A stretch of 64,000 nt of DNA from assembly GCA_029207755.1 (NCBI GenBank), contig JARCOQ010000005.1, positions 55,765,563 through 55,829,562 on the forward strand, in the 5' to 3' direction. The translations under genes and the position numbers were made by a program. The stretch is from Chamaea fasciata. Its lineage: Eukaryota; Chordata; Aves; Passeriformes; Sylviidae. Shown here one piece after another: positions 25,903 through 38,639 of this stretch. The first letter of the stretch is position 1. Each line of letters begins with the position of its first letter. The notes under the pieces were generated by a model, which was not told the DNA's origin, did not search any database, and saw nothing but the letters and a program-made list of their open reading frames with translations.

Positions 25903-26154
25903 TGTCCTGGTTTTGCCCGGGATAGAGTAGTCCTGCTTTCCCGGAGGCAGCTGAACATCTACCTGCCCATGGGAAGTGGCAAATTAATTCCTTGTTTTGC
26001 TTTGCTTGTGTGCATGGTTTTTGCTTTATCTATTAAACTCTCTTTATCTCAGCCCATTGTTTTGCTCTCTCTTCCAATTCTCATCCCACAGTGGGGGGAA
26101 AGCGAGCAAGTGGATGTGTGGGTCTTAGCTACTGGCTGTAGTTAATTCCCAGCA
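25903..26154 (+). mobile_element. Solo LTR with most of U3 deleted
   Basis: It starts TGTCCTGGTTTTGCCCGGG and jumps almost at once to 'gtcctgctttcccgg', 'cctgcccatgggaagtgg' and 'ttccttgttttgctttgctt'. It then carries the poly(A) signal ATTAAA at 26032-26037 in 'tctattaaactctctttatc', and ends near 'ttaattcccagca'. These are the two ends of a common avian LTR family that, from memory, is normally well over twice this length; the U3 promoter part is missing. Flanks CAAAA (25898-25902) and CAAAC (26155-26159) look like a 5-bp target duplication with one change. The 86-codon open frame over it is not a gene. Confidence 0.78.
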
Positions 26155-29100
26155 CAAACACGGAGTACCCATCCTGTCTGAAAGCTCTGCAAATGTCACC
26201 TTTTCCATTCATACAGTTGAAGGAACATGATTAATGCTGCAACACAAGGCTATCAATGCAGTAAATCTCAATTCCAGACTCTACTGGAGGAGGCAGAGGG
26301 CAAGTCTATTTCAAAGCAGAACAGATTTCACCAACTGACACTTGTTGTACCTACAAGGACTAAGATGCACAGGCCCAAGTTTGGCATTTGAGCACCAGGC
26401 TCACATGTCTTCAAGGTATCTGGCCATGATTACTCGCTGTGTAGGAGGACAAGGTGTACAGTTATCAAATCCTCACCACCTCTTCAGGGCTCTTCGCAAG
26501 TTATTTTTGGATATATGTCCCCTTCAGGAATAGCAGTTGTGATTCTCCCTCTTTTCACTGTGTCTCACCTCTGCCAATCAATATTATTTCCTCACCACTC
26601 CTTCTCCTTATAGGGGTGTCTTATCTCCAGCCTTTTTATCGTCCCATTATACCTCTTGATGACTGCAGATTGCTGCTTTTGTTTTTGGCTGACCTTTGTT
26701 TTCTCAATTGGGATGTCCCCGACAAACCCCTGTGGCTGGGTTGGGATCTTGATGACCCGTTAATCAAAGTGCTCTCAGCACACCTTTTGTGCATTCTTCA
26801 CTTTTTTGTTTCTTGATAACTCCACACCCAGACATCCCCATGTAGGGCTACAGCGGCCCTTGGGCCACCAACAGACCCTGTCACCTCTTCCCTTAGGCGA
26901 TCCCTGGTACAAGGCAGCTGTAATCTTGGATCAGACTGAGTGGAAACAGCTAAACTGTGAGAAACCTCAGGGATGGGCTTTCATCCCTATGCCTTGGTCC
27001 TTGCCTAAGGTTGTATCCATGCTGTGGAAAGTCCCCTGCCCAGCCCATAGCTCTTCCATGCCCATGCATCATCTCTCTGGGCATCACCAGCTGCCCAGAC
27101 ACCCAGTTAAGCCTTGAGGTGCTGGCCCTCACTCTTCCAAAGGTCATTAATATTTGCTACAGGTCCCTATGCCCTGGTCATGCTAATTAAAAATGTATTA
27201 AAAATATCCTGCTAACAAAACGAATGCAGCTGTTCTGGCACCACTTTCTGTTCTCAACTGCACTCATAGCATCCAGCAATTACTGTTATTTCTTGTCTGA
27301 CTTTGCCTTCCACATTCAAAACTCAAAGTTCATTTGATTGAAAGTTTTTTAAATTCATTTTTCATATACACAGATAAATTATTTTGTTTCAAATAAATTC
27401 AATCTAGTCTATCCTCAAGCACTGGAAAATATATTCCAACCTTTTTCTATACCAAATTACTAAATTGTTTTCATTAATGTAACGGATTACATTGAACAAA
27501 TATTTTCAGCAATAAAACATAACCTTTTTATTATTAAAACATGTTCCCACTTCTGTAAGGACTTCAGCACTACCTCATCTATATGGCTTAAGAGGTTGTA
27601 GGAAGGTTGCTCAAAGTAGACAACTCCAACTGAATGCACTTTTTAATGACGAATAAACTTTACATGTTGCTTTACACTGAACATTTTTTAAAAAAATCTA
27701 TTGTCATCCTGAATCTCACTAAATCCCGTAAACTCACTTTTCAATCATTAGAGTTCCACAAAACAATGGAAATTTTAGGACTTAGTCTTTACCACAAAGC
27801 TTGAGGAAAACCCTTCAGTGATTAATGTCTTACTACAGATTGTTTTCATTGTTGTTACTGTTCATTTTACAAGGATAAAATTCATACGTTGAATTTAATG
27901 CCATGGATTTAGTCTCTTTGACAAAAAAAAAAATTAATCTTGTTTTGTAGATAGTTTCTCCATGATCTGGGACTAGAATTTGATTATTACTTCACATAGT
28001 AAATGACTCTTTGCCATACAGAAGTCTTTTAAGCTGTGGCATTCCTGTCACTGCCAACATAAAATGCATTCAAATCTCTGACAAGTATTAACTAGGTGGT
28101 TGACATACTTCTCCTTGCACTGATTTATCATCACAGTTAAGACTGTGTGAAATGTGCAGCCCCTTTGAAATCTCTAGACTGGGATCCATAAAATTTGACA
28201 AAAACGAACATACAAACACCACCCCTCCCCTGCAAAAAACAAACCACAAAAGGATGAAAGACATACTATTCTTTAACAGCCATAAACTTCTTTAGGGTTG
28301 AGTGATCAGATAGAGTTCATTTTCTCTTCTCTTTTTCCATAATTTACTCTTTTCTTAAAATAACAGCTAAGGACTTCAAGGTGGTAAAAAACCTGAGCTA
28401 AATACTGGAAAAGAGACAACATGCTGATTTAAAACTATAGTGATATTTACAGAATATAACATGGACCTTGAATGTAATTCGCATATCAAAGTTGTGACTC
28501 TCCTCAAAGAGATGCCATCTGTAAATAAAATCAAATGAAATTCTATATTCTGCAGCCATACTTAATCATCTCACTCTACATACTAGTTGCACAAACCCAA
28601 GCTCCATCCTGTAAGTTTGATTTCACTGTCACAATTTCTATTTAAAAAATGATTAAATGGATTTAAAATAATTGACAGGTACACCTCTGAATACTGAGGA
28701 ACTGATGAAAAAAAGAACAGTTGAAGTAACTCAGATATGTTTGATTAAAATTCACATACACAAGTATGTACAAATGCTTCTTCATCCAGCTTGGTTCTAA
28801 GATCAAACATAGATTCACATCTCATGTGAAACTCAATCATCTCAATGGCTGGCTTAGAAAATCATAAAAATAAGCAAAATATAGACAAACTGACATAGGT
28901 ACTTTATATGCTCCCAAAAAGAGCATTTGATTATGAGTACACATGTACTTTCATTTTAAATATGCACATATGTACCAATGGTGTCTAAACAGGATTTGTA
29001 CATTACTTGTTCCTTTCTACCTCACGTGTTTCTGGAAACAGTTTTACCTGGAGATAATTTCTCTTGAACTGCTGTAATTTATATTAAATATTTGTTCTGT

Positions 29101-29701
29101 GTCCACCAATGATCCAGAGTGTTCAGATATGCCACGATATTGTGGTAAGCTCTTTAGTAAATATTTTTTCTAAACAATAATTCTGCTTTATCCATTAGCT
29201 CATTCACATTGATTGTAAGTTGATTTTCTTCCTTCTCAATTTGACAAGCTTGTGTGCTTTCTTGATGATCTCAACGGCATTATATATATTTTAAAGCTAA
29301 GTAAATACAGGACTGAGCCCTTTGTTCCTAAGTTATTAAAATAAATCATTACATGTGAACAGTTTTCCTGAATCTTGACCTGAATTGTTTCGGTTATTAA
29401 ATGAACAACTGAATGTTTCTAAAGTGTTGCCTCCCTTTGTGGGCAAATCCTAAAGAACCAGATTTCAATTATTTATTAAAACATGCTTCTTTTAGAAAAA
29501 GAATATGAAAAATCTGAGCATATGTATTTACCTTTTGTTGTGGCTTTGTGATGGATTTATTCACATTGTTATATGCAAAATGTCCTTTATATTGCATGTC
29601 ATCCAACTGTCTTCACCTGGTTCTGATTTTTTACTTGATGTTTACTTACTATTTTTGTAATTTTTTTTCTTAGATTGTTCTTTACCAAGGAAAACTATAT
29701 T
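26155..29701. other. Unique, AT-rich intergenic DNA
   Basis: 26155-27190 is less AT-rich and carries open frames up to 120 codons (26454-26816 +) that overlap others and show no domain. From 27190 on it is strongly AT-rich with very few CpGs and no long open frame. Confidence 0.55.
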
Positions 29702-29716
29702 GGGGGGGGGGGGGGG
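29702..29716. repeat. G(15) homopolymer
   Basis: Fifteen consecutive G residues in an otherwise AT-rich region. Exact length may be unreliable in any read technology. Confidence 0.85.
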
Positions 29717-32425
29717 TAAGTTTTCCTACAATGAGATACAATTTCTTATCTATTTATGCAAGCGGATTTGTAACCCGAACAGCCATCAACTCATGTTAAA
29801 TGCATTGCAAGTAAAATATCCAAAAATTGCTTTTATTCTATTTGGGCTCCTCTTGTCACAGGCAATGAAGAAGACCAAGAGCAGCCACAAGAACTGACTA
29901 TCTGTACGTTGCAACACCAAACTGATTTGCTTTTCAACTGATCATCTTTTAGAGAGAAAGCAGATCAATCAACTAGATAGTTTTAAAAAGTTTTTCTGGT
30001 TTTACCTTATCTCTTCTAATACATTTCCCCCAAAAAGGCCATGCCAATTCCACAAGATATAAACTAAGACAACACAATACAAAATAAAATTAAGCACAAG
30101 AGAGGTAGCAGAGACTGTGACCTGAACAGCTCACTTCAACAAAAATTTCACTTCTCTTCGTTGCCCCACATTCCTCTATGCTAAATAATTAAGAACTACC
30201 AAGAGATTGTTTCTACTTCTCCCTTTTGCTGCTCCAGGAAAAGAGGAGAGAGGAAAAATCCACACTGTTGAAAAGAAGCCAGACTTCTTTTAATAAAACA
30301 CTTCAGAACATGCTTAAGGTTAAGTCCACACGTGATTCACCTTCACTGCTCACAAGAATCATTGGATAAAACTCTATGATCTGCTACACGCTCTTCCCTG
30401 TACTTCAGTATCTGTGAAGCTTTCCCTTGATCCTTGCCAGCAGCATCCATAATTCTTATATGTGAGCATCATGACCTACTTTCCAAGATCTTCAGACATC
30501 ACCACTGGTTATTTTTAGCACTCTACTGACTCATTTGATGTCTCTGTGCATAGAGGGCTACCCACTGAGAAAATTTACCTCTCTCCACAATTTTACCAGC
30601 ACATTTTCACCAGCTTGAGACCACAGATGTGGAAAGTGTCCTGCAAGTCTGGACTAAGTGAGAAATTTCTCACATGACCTACTACAAACCACAGTGATGA
30701 CCCTCTGGAAAGGTTGGGGTCAAGTTGCCAGCCTGCTCACAGAGCAGCTTACAGACATGTGGAAATAAATTACATCTTTTAGTTTTGGTTTTCTTTCTGC
30801 ATTGGCAGCTTCCCTTCATAACATTTATTTAATTGTTTTTTTGTTTTTTTTTTTTTTTTTTAGCAGAAATTAAGACATCAGATTCTTGACACTGCGAAGA
30901 CAAGTCTGATCAGGAGGCCTTTTACTGATTCCTTCCAAGGGAGATACTTTGCCCATGATTCACAGGGGAAAGGAAGAGCAGCAGTGCAGTTACTCCACAG
31001 TACAGAAAGATGTTGGCAATTACTGCACCACAACAAACCTTAGAAATGGCCATTTTGGGGCCAAAGTGCAAGAATTGCATTAGTCTTCAGAGTCACGTAG
31101 GAAATGCAAGACACAAGCATGACTTGTTTAGGATAGCCAGCTGCTACCTGGGACTAGGAACTTACAACCTGAGGGGCAGCATGACCTGAAGGTCCAACCT
31201 AAACAGGCTCTCACTGGCTGAGAACACCACATACAAACAACAGCACAGTAGGATACTTGTCTAAGGACACCGAAGGTATAACCACGGCCTTGGCATCTGA
31301 AGGGCACCTCACCCTGTTGTCAGGCTCCTTCATGCATTGGGCTGTAGCTCCACTTTCCACAGAGATAATATTGGAAAATAAATTCTCTGATTGTTTTCAT
31401 CCTCAGTGTCTTCTCAATAAAAGGGAAAAACAGGCCAATCGCCACCCACTAGTACCTCCACCTTCATGGTACCAGAGTTGTTTATCTGGTCAGTAACAAA
31501 GACATCTGTCCCACCAGAACTACAGGAAGAATGTCAGTCTGTCAGCATGGGGAGGACGGCTGTCTTACCCACTTTGCAACCTCCTGCAGGAAGATATGCT
31601 GTACTATTCATTATGAAAAGGCAATTATATACCTTCATCAGTAGAAGCCATTGCAGAAGCTACTGGGTTTTGTTAGCTAGATGTTATAAAGTCCAGGATC
31701 ATGGCAATCAATATAATAATTGGTTCTGCCTCATTACCTAAGAGAAGTCTGCATTTTCACTGCAGAATGAATACAATTTGTGGATGCTCATCTTTCAGAC
31801 TTGGAAGTGTTACAGGTGTCTGCAGACTGCAGTGTGCCAACCAATCCCATACTATCAAAGTATCTTTTCTGTATCAAATGGAAGTGCCCTTGCAAGATTT
31901 ATCATGATTTATTTCCTGCATATTCTGTATCACTAGTCTTGGATTATCAGAAACTGAGCAGTGTTGTAAGGAAATTAAGCTTAAATGAAAAGAGAGATAT
32001 TTCAAGTGTATTGAGCTGCCTAAAGCCACCTGAAGTCTTACTTAGCCCATCAAGAAAGCATTTTTGTAAGCTTTTCAAACCTGAGCCTAGACAATTGAAA
32101 TTATTCAAAAATACAGCACAAACAAGAATATTTCTCAGGCTCCAAAGAAAGACTGCAGGACATGCCTAATCATCCTTTGATTGAAGACATTTATTATAGG
32201 AAGTCAGATTCTATAGAAATCTTTCTTGAGATGCTGTCCACTCCAGTTGTTCTGCATTTCGATTTTAAATTTCATTTTTTTGCCAAGAAGGAAAAAGCCT
32301 CAGTCATATTTCACATGTCTACTGCTAAAAGTTTTGAAAGATATAAACCAGGAAACACAAAAAGAATTCTCTTTCACATGGCAATTAGGACAATTTCTTG
32401 CACTAAGTCCCTGGTAGCATCCTCT

Positions 32426-32430
<5 letters not shown>
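29717..32430. other. Unique intergenic DNA with T(18) run
   Basis: T(18) lies at 30844-30861. Between 31257 and 32524 a chain of overlapping plus-strand open frames of 68-129 codons in different frames leads up to the A(37) tract. None is recognised; see findings. Confidence 0.45.
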
Positions 32431-32469
<39 letters not shown>

Positions 32470-32508
32470 ACAAAAAAAACCCAAAACAAAACAAAAAAAA
32501 ACCCCCGC
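32431..32508. repeat. A(37) followed by A/C-rich tract
   Basis: 37 A residues at 32431-32467, then an A/C-only run to about 32508. Open frames across it (poly-Lys on +, poly-Phe on -) are artefacts. Confidence 0.85.
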
Positions 32509-34023
32509 AGATTTACTGATATGATTAGGTAGAACTGCTTTTCTTACATGGCCACTGAAATAAAAAACAAACGTCACAATATGGGTTTGGCTTGCATATC
32601 TGCTAGCACTTCTCTGATGTCAACAAAGCCAATTATTTCAGAATATTGTACAAACTCATTGCAAACCTGAAGTGTAAGCAACAGCTGTGAAGCTCTAGAG
32701 AAAAGAACAAGCAAGTCAATGCCTTTCCTAATAATAATGGGACAGCCATGAGTCACATCTCCTCAGGAAATCCTGGTGCCAGTCTGGCATCACCTAAGGA
32801 CCTAAATTGATAGAATATTTTCCACCTGCAAGTTCAGGTCTAATCTCAGTTGACTACAGGTCATTGCCAAAATCTGAAGAGGACAAAATGTCATGGATCA
32901 ATACCACCAGAAACTCTGCTTCATATGCAAAAAACCCATTTTTTTTTTATGTCACTGTTTTGAAATAACAGGACACCAATGACTCTGGTGAAGAACAAGA
33001 GGGAAACTTCCAAGAAGTCACCTGGCTCTACATGGGATAACAGCATTGTACTGTGAGGCAGAATGTATCTTTTGCTGAAAGAAGAACAACTACCTTAAAA
33101 AATGTCCAAAGGGCTCATGAAATGCTGGGTAAGTAAAAGATGCCACATGCACAGGAATAGTACAAAGTGTTCCAATAATGAAGATGGACAGAAAAATCCT
33201 TGGTTTTGCCAGTAAAGGTACTGTGGTTCTACCAGATGGCTGATGCCATTCTCAGTTGGGAAACTTTGCCTTCAGGCATCTCCACAAAGTTGGGACGCGG
33301 GCTGTAGAATCAAGTAAAGTATCTAGTTTGGCTTTAACTGCAACCCTAACTGAACAACTGTGTCATTACTTACCTAATTACTGCTGAACTTTTCTGTTAC
33401 GTTTGTTAATTATTTGAGTAAGTGCAAGATGCAGCACTTCAGCCAGGAAGGGAAGATTAATTATCTTTCTCTTTTAACAGAGAAAACCAGCATTTATCCA
33501 TTTACATACTTTACCTTTCAGTAAGTTTTTTTTGTTATCCACAGAAAATCATTTATAACAGCAAACCAGGACTGAGACTACATGACACCACAGGGTTTGC
33601 AGTAGCAAAATCCCTCTACAGGCAAATCCCTCTGCTTTGAGCCAGTAAGCACCCAGTTGAAGAAACACTTTCTTAAATAATCTAAAATTGGTTTACAACA
33701 GAAAAAGAATAGTTAGGGTGAATGCAGATACTGTTGACATGAGGAACATACTAATTACTATGAAGTTACTAAACAATTCAATGCCTCCAAGGAGGCATCT
33801 CAACCAGTCACAACAATTAATGGAGCCTTTAAGCTGTGCTAGGTGTTAGGCTGTGCAAGGAAAGGCTCCATGAACACAAAACAAACACAGAGCAAACCTC
33901 AAAAACCTAATAACAGAAAGAGAAGCCCCAGCCCTGGGCCCAGTCAGGGCTGCTTCAAGGGAACCTCAACCCCAGTGGCCAGGAGGACACCCTGCACCAG
34001 GCAGGGCCAGGACAGCACCTCTG
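32509..34023. other. Unique intergenic DNA
   Basis: No recognised gene or repeat. Short GC-richer patch at 33920-34020 just before the next LTR. Confidence 0.5.
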
Positions 34024-34570
34024 TGTTATAAGTACATATTATATTTTTGGCTTTTTACAAATATTAAAAGTGAATGCTATATTTATAATGTTAGAAAATT
34101 TTGCTGTATGAATATAGTTTCTTTTATTTCTGCTATTAACAAAACTCAGAAATAGTAGTGTGATATATAAAATGCTTTTTGTAGCTAACTCAGAGAACAG
34201 TAAAAATAATCAGGAAATTCCTTGCATTCTTGGATCATTGTATCCGGATGAAGATAACAGCAACAGGCACCAGAACCCCAAAGGAAGAATTTATTGCCTC
34301 TCTGTTATCAGGGAGTGGGGAGGGCAAGATGGAGCCACATCTACAGGTGGGCAGGTTGGGGGAAGTCAAAGGAATGATTTGAATAATGCATGAGGGTCTG
34401 TGAATATGCAACATGTTGATGCATTTAAAGAAGTGTTTTCTGAGTTAGTGCATGCTCCTGGCAGAATGCCAAGCACCCGGCCGTAATTTGTATTTTTGCT
34501 TTTGTATCTCTTATTGTCTTTTTATTAAAACTTTTAAATTTTACCAGGAAAGTGAACCTCATTTTTCACA
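34024..34570 (-). mobile_element. Solo LTR, family A copy 3, inverted
   Basis: The reverse complement starts TGTGAAAAATGAGG (34570 inward) and carries 'gaggttcactttcctgg', 'gcaataaattcttcctttgg' (poly(A) signal read as TTTATT at 34290-34295) and 'gtaaaaagcc' near the end, in the same order as the copies at 356 and 18523. It is about 80-160 bp shorter than they are, so it has internal deletions. Flanks (CTC/TG and CCTGG) do not give a clean target duplication. The frames at 34160-34393 and 34452-34637 are inside it and are not genes. Confidence 0.75.
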
Positions 34571-35009
34571 CCTGGAAGCATTAGACCAGTTATGCGACAG
34601 AGGGGAAAAGCATACCTGGATTGCACGGGATTTATAAAAGGATATCTAATAGAGGAACTGAACGTGAAAGAAGGGAGGATGCAAGAAGTTTTGTAGAAAA
34701 ATATGCTTGGTATAATACCAGGATAAGAGAGGGAAAAGGGGGCCAATCACGTGTAAGCAGAGCTGGCATCTTATCTGGCATCCCTTCATCACATCTTCAC
34801 CATAGGTGCACCTGCAACTGCCGCAAGCAAGGGTGCACTTGTCAGTGTGTGATCCCTGGCAAGCATCAGGCCAGACAGCAAGGTGAGTGGGCTGGGAGCC
34901 AGGCTGCACACAGCTGTGCTTCTAGACACAAACAGCGGGTTCAGGAAATCCAGACCTAAGGCTGGAGAGACTGTTACCACATGAAAAATTGTCTGCACCT
35001 GGTGAGGTA
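34571..35009. other. Unassigned spacer between two LTRs
   Basis: Open frames of 112 codons (34621-34959 +) and 87 codons (34646-34909 -) overlap fully. The plus frame has Cys-rich patches but no known spacing, so I do not call a gene. Confidence 0.45.
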
Positions 35010-35508
35010 ACACAACACTTTTTCTTCAAAAACTACTGGCCTATGGGACTACACAATGTCCATTCTGTAAGAACAAGAACTGGAAAGCAACCAGCCCAGT
35101 TGTACCAACTTTCACAGGTTCACTGGGCAACTGGGTATCACTTTGGGATCAACCACCAGGGACTACCAAAGAGACCCCCAGGACAGAAGAATGCATGCAT
35201 AAAGGGGGAGAAACATATGTTTATAATTTCCAGGGAAATTATTATCATACATGTGTTCATTCTGGGAAAAATCAGTGAATATGAATATAAAATATAGTAT
35301 ATAAACAGGAGCTTTTCTGTATTCAGCATGCATTACATTTTGGAGGAGATATTGCCTTGTGCATGAGCAATGAATGTTTCTATGTTCACCCCTGAGACCC
35401 TGTGTGTATACATGAGTGTGTCATGTACACATCTATTGGGAATACATGGTCAGTTCCACGGCTAGTTGGACCTTCGGGGATGGAGTTTTGGCAGCCTCTT
35501 TTGTATCA
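35010..35508 (+). mobile_element. LTR-like segment, plus strand
   Basis: It has a TATA-like TATATAAA at 35298-35305, a decayed poly(A) signal AATGAA at 35369-35374 in 'gagcaatgaatg', and a U5-like stretch ending 'tttgtatca' at 35508. The left end is uncertain. The ending resembles that of the LTR at 8356-8966, but the bodies differ. Confidence 0.5.
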
Positions 35509-36654
35509 GATAATTTAGGATTTAGGAACTCCTAGCAATAGGTTCAACAATAATATATCTTGCAGTATATCCAGAACGTTGGAAGGTAAACCCAGAGAAG
35601 ATTTACTGATGTTGACAAAGTAACTGGTTGCCGCGGAATTGATTTGTGCTGAACAACAATTGGTTTGTGCAAGGTTTTGTTCTGCAATGCTACTGGAACT
35701 TCTGCAGGGAAAGAGTAACTGAAAGTTGTGAAGCTTCAGCAAAGGGAATGAAATTATCAGAAAATCTTTCTCAAGCTAGGCCAACAAGAGCTTTTATAAG
35801 ACCTTTCAGAGATCTCAGGAATTCAGATTCCATCTTGGATTCCTGTGAAAATGAAATTGTGGGCAATGAATGCCATTATCTTCAAAGAGCTCAGTTATTA
35901 GTGATCATAATGACTTTTAAATACAGTCTTGAACTTCTGCAAAATACCAGGCAAGAATTTAGAACTGAACCTGAAATGTGAATCCAATGCCCTTGGAATT
36001 CATATCTGGAAAGCAATGCCAAAGGGAACTTGGACGTCTGGCCAATGACTTGACCATCACCACAGAAGTCCTGATAATTGTGAAATATGAACATGTCAAT
36101 TACTGCCAGATCAACAAATTAACAACTCACATCTATTATAGAACTGTAAAAAAAAGTACAAACTTCTCCTACAGATCAGTTATTAAAAATTTTGATGGTG
36201 GGTAACAATGACTTGGAGAGAAAGGAAAAATTTTAAAACTGTGATAGTGTTTCTATCCTAATGTCCTGCATGTGCCTTATAGAACAATATGCTATAAAAG
36301 CAAGAAAGAATTGTTACTGATCGTAACAAATTGCAGTAGTGGTTCTCATGTTTTTTGGTTAGTGTATATACAGTTTGTGTATATAATATAGTCACAAAGG
36401 GCTTCAATTTCTGATGCAACATCAGCCTTGCTGACTGTGCACGAAATATTCATGTTTAGTGTAAGAAGAACAGATTCAGGTAGAATTTACCCAGACTTGT
36501 AGAGCTCTGATGAGCATGGACCACAGCATCCACATAGTAAGAGCTGTAAGAGTTGCTCCTGGGCAACTCCAACAATGAGCATGAGGTTGTTGTTAGGTCT
36601 GTTTCAATTTCAAAGAATTCCTCTACTTATAATCAATAAACATCAATATTTAAG
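35509..36654. other. Unique intergenic DNA
   Basis: One 111-codon plus frame (35646-35981) overlaps others and is not recognised. No repeat seen apart from short TA runs near 36365-36385. Confidence 0.5.
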
Positions 36655-36935
36655 GTGTAATAAAAAACCTCTAAAGGAAACTAAAAAAAACCTCAACAAA
36701 ATCTCAAAAACCCAAAAAACCCCAAAAAACCCCAACCAACCCCCCCCAAATCCCAAACAAATGAACAAAGAAAAAACCCAAAGAAATAAAAAACCGAACA
36801 AACCCGACACCCCCAAACCCAGACATAAACCAACCAACCAAAACCACAAAAGAACCTCAAAACAAAACAACCAAACCAAATAACCAACCAGCCAAAACAC
36901 ATACCCACACCAAAGAAACCCACCACAAAACACAA
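36655..36935. repeat. Long A/C-only low-complexity tract
   Basis: Nearly 280 bp in which the plus strand is almost entirely A and C, with few G or T. Runs such as 'aaaaaaccccaaaaaacccc' give, on the minus strand, at least four G-runs separated by short T-loops at about 36708-36750, compatible with a G-quadruplex. Open frames of 80-102 codons here (Lys/Pro/Asn/Gln on +, Gly/Phe/Trp/Leu on -) are composition artefacts. Confidence 0.85.
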
Positions 36936-38639
36936 ATCAAGTTCCCACTTACATTAATGAAAGAATACTACCATGGAGACTCTGATCACCCACATAGAAG
37001 ACAGTACTCAGCAAGGGTTCTCATACCTAAATGGAGTCCAGAGATGGAGATATTTCTGGAAAGCTTAATCAGAATTTAGACACACTGACCCTGGCAAATG
37101 AGCTCAGCTGTAAATGAGCACTGGCTGAATAGAGGCCAAGGGGATTTAATCCTTCCCTTACAATATGTATATTTTGGGTTTTTTTCGAGCAGCCACACAG
37201 GAGGATAGTAACCATTGTAGGAAGTAGTATCACACAGATGCCAGTGGCAGCTAGGACTCATCCCAGTATGACAGGGGCCGAGGAAGCAGGATAGCTCTTC
37301 AGCGCATGGGCTGGGTCCCTTCCCAGAGTAGTAAAGGAAGAGGAGACACAGAGGGGCACAGATGGAAAGCATTGCAGTATCGCTTCTCCTGGAGCTGAGC
37401 AGACATAAAATATGATCACTGTGACCCCAAAGTCTAGTCCAAAGAAGGGTACGCTGCAAAATTTTGGGAAAGAGCTGGGAGAACACCTCTGAATGACCCC
37501 AGGGAAGCAAGTTGCTCCCAGCATCTCCCTGGAGATGCCATTTATGAATGGTGTTCCCAACTGCCTGGGTGACCCACAGGCTCACAATCCTCTCTGTGAC
37601 TTTTAGGGAGAAGACATTCAGGAACACTCAAGCCCCTGCAGTATTTTGTTGGGTGAAGATAGTGAATGAAGGCTGAATTATTTGAACCAGAGACAGAGGA
37701 AAACTGACACCATTTACTGAGCCTTTGCCAAAGAAAAAAAATTACAAAATTGTTGCTCTCTAAAGTTCAACTTTCCACCAACGGTATCTAACCCAGGCCA
37801 GCTGAAATTGAATGAAGGTTGCCATAAGAATAAAGAATGACCATGGCAGGGAAGCAGTGAGAGGCTGTAGTGCAGATAACTTTGCAGAGTCAGGATGGGA
37901 TCTGTAGAGGGCAGTACTCTGGAGGTGGTGAGTGCTGAGGAGACAGGACAGAAACGTGCAGAGGCTTTTTTTCCTGCACAGTACTTTCATGAAAAAATAA
38001 AACATTAAAAAGCAGATGAGAGAAAATAGTAGAGATAGAGTAAAGACAACTCTCATGTCAATATTTAGAGATAAATGTTCACTGAATAACTGACCCACAT
38101 GCTTGTGATGTAGAAAACTGCACAGGGAGAAGAGCTTGCTACCTGGAAATGACAACTAGAGATACTCTTGCCTCTCAGCCAAAGAGAAGTCTCTGGCCCC
38201 TCTAAGCAGGAGGCTGCACAGTTTTACGTTTTAAACTTGCCACCCCATTTACTGATAACTATGAGAGTGGGAAACAAGCCTTGCAAGCCCACTCTTGCAA
38301 AGAAAATTCCAATAGAGAGGAAATAAAAAGTAGCAAGAAGCAAATTACTGAGTGCTTTGCTATCTATTAAATGCAAAAATGACTTGATTTCTGAATTGTT
38401 GGAAACCAGATAGAAACCTCCCAGAACCCTGTGCACAGAGGCTTCGAGGCAGAAAGGAATGCAGGTGTTGATTTGAAACCCTCAGAGAAACTGAGATACA
38501 TAAAGTCAGAGAGACATGAAGTGGGAATGTAAGTTTTAGTTTTAGGTAAGTAAAAATATACCTTAAGTGCCCTAAGCAAATAAGAGACTGTATTAGTTAA
38601 CAGAAAAGCCCTAAAGTTCAGTTTAAAGTTCAGTAGCAT
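36936..38639. other. Intergenic DNA; long minus-strand frame not called as a gene
   Basis: A minus-strand open frame of 183 codons (37076-37627) and an overlapping 100-codon frame in another phase (37258-37560) lie here, followed upstream by a 131-codon frame (37760-38155). They are Cys/Leu/Ser/Phe-rich. I compared them by eye with vertebrate receptor families and could not find conserved motifs in order. They may be chance frames or remains of an old gene beyond recognition. Confidence 0.4.

Noticed and set aside
36575..36935. Open frames of 80-102 codons on both strands
   Set aside because: They are the direct translation of an A/C-only tract and have no stops because of composition.
37076..37627. 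183-codon minus-strand open frame, considered as a receptor pseudogene
   Set aside because: Some hydrophobic stretches suggested an olfactory-receptor remnant, but the conserved motifs were not found in order in any phase. Needs a translated search before any claim.
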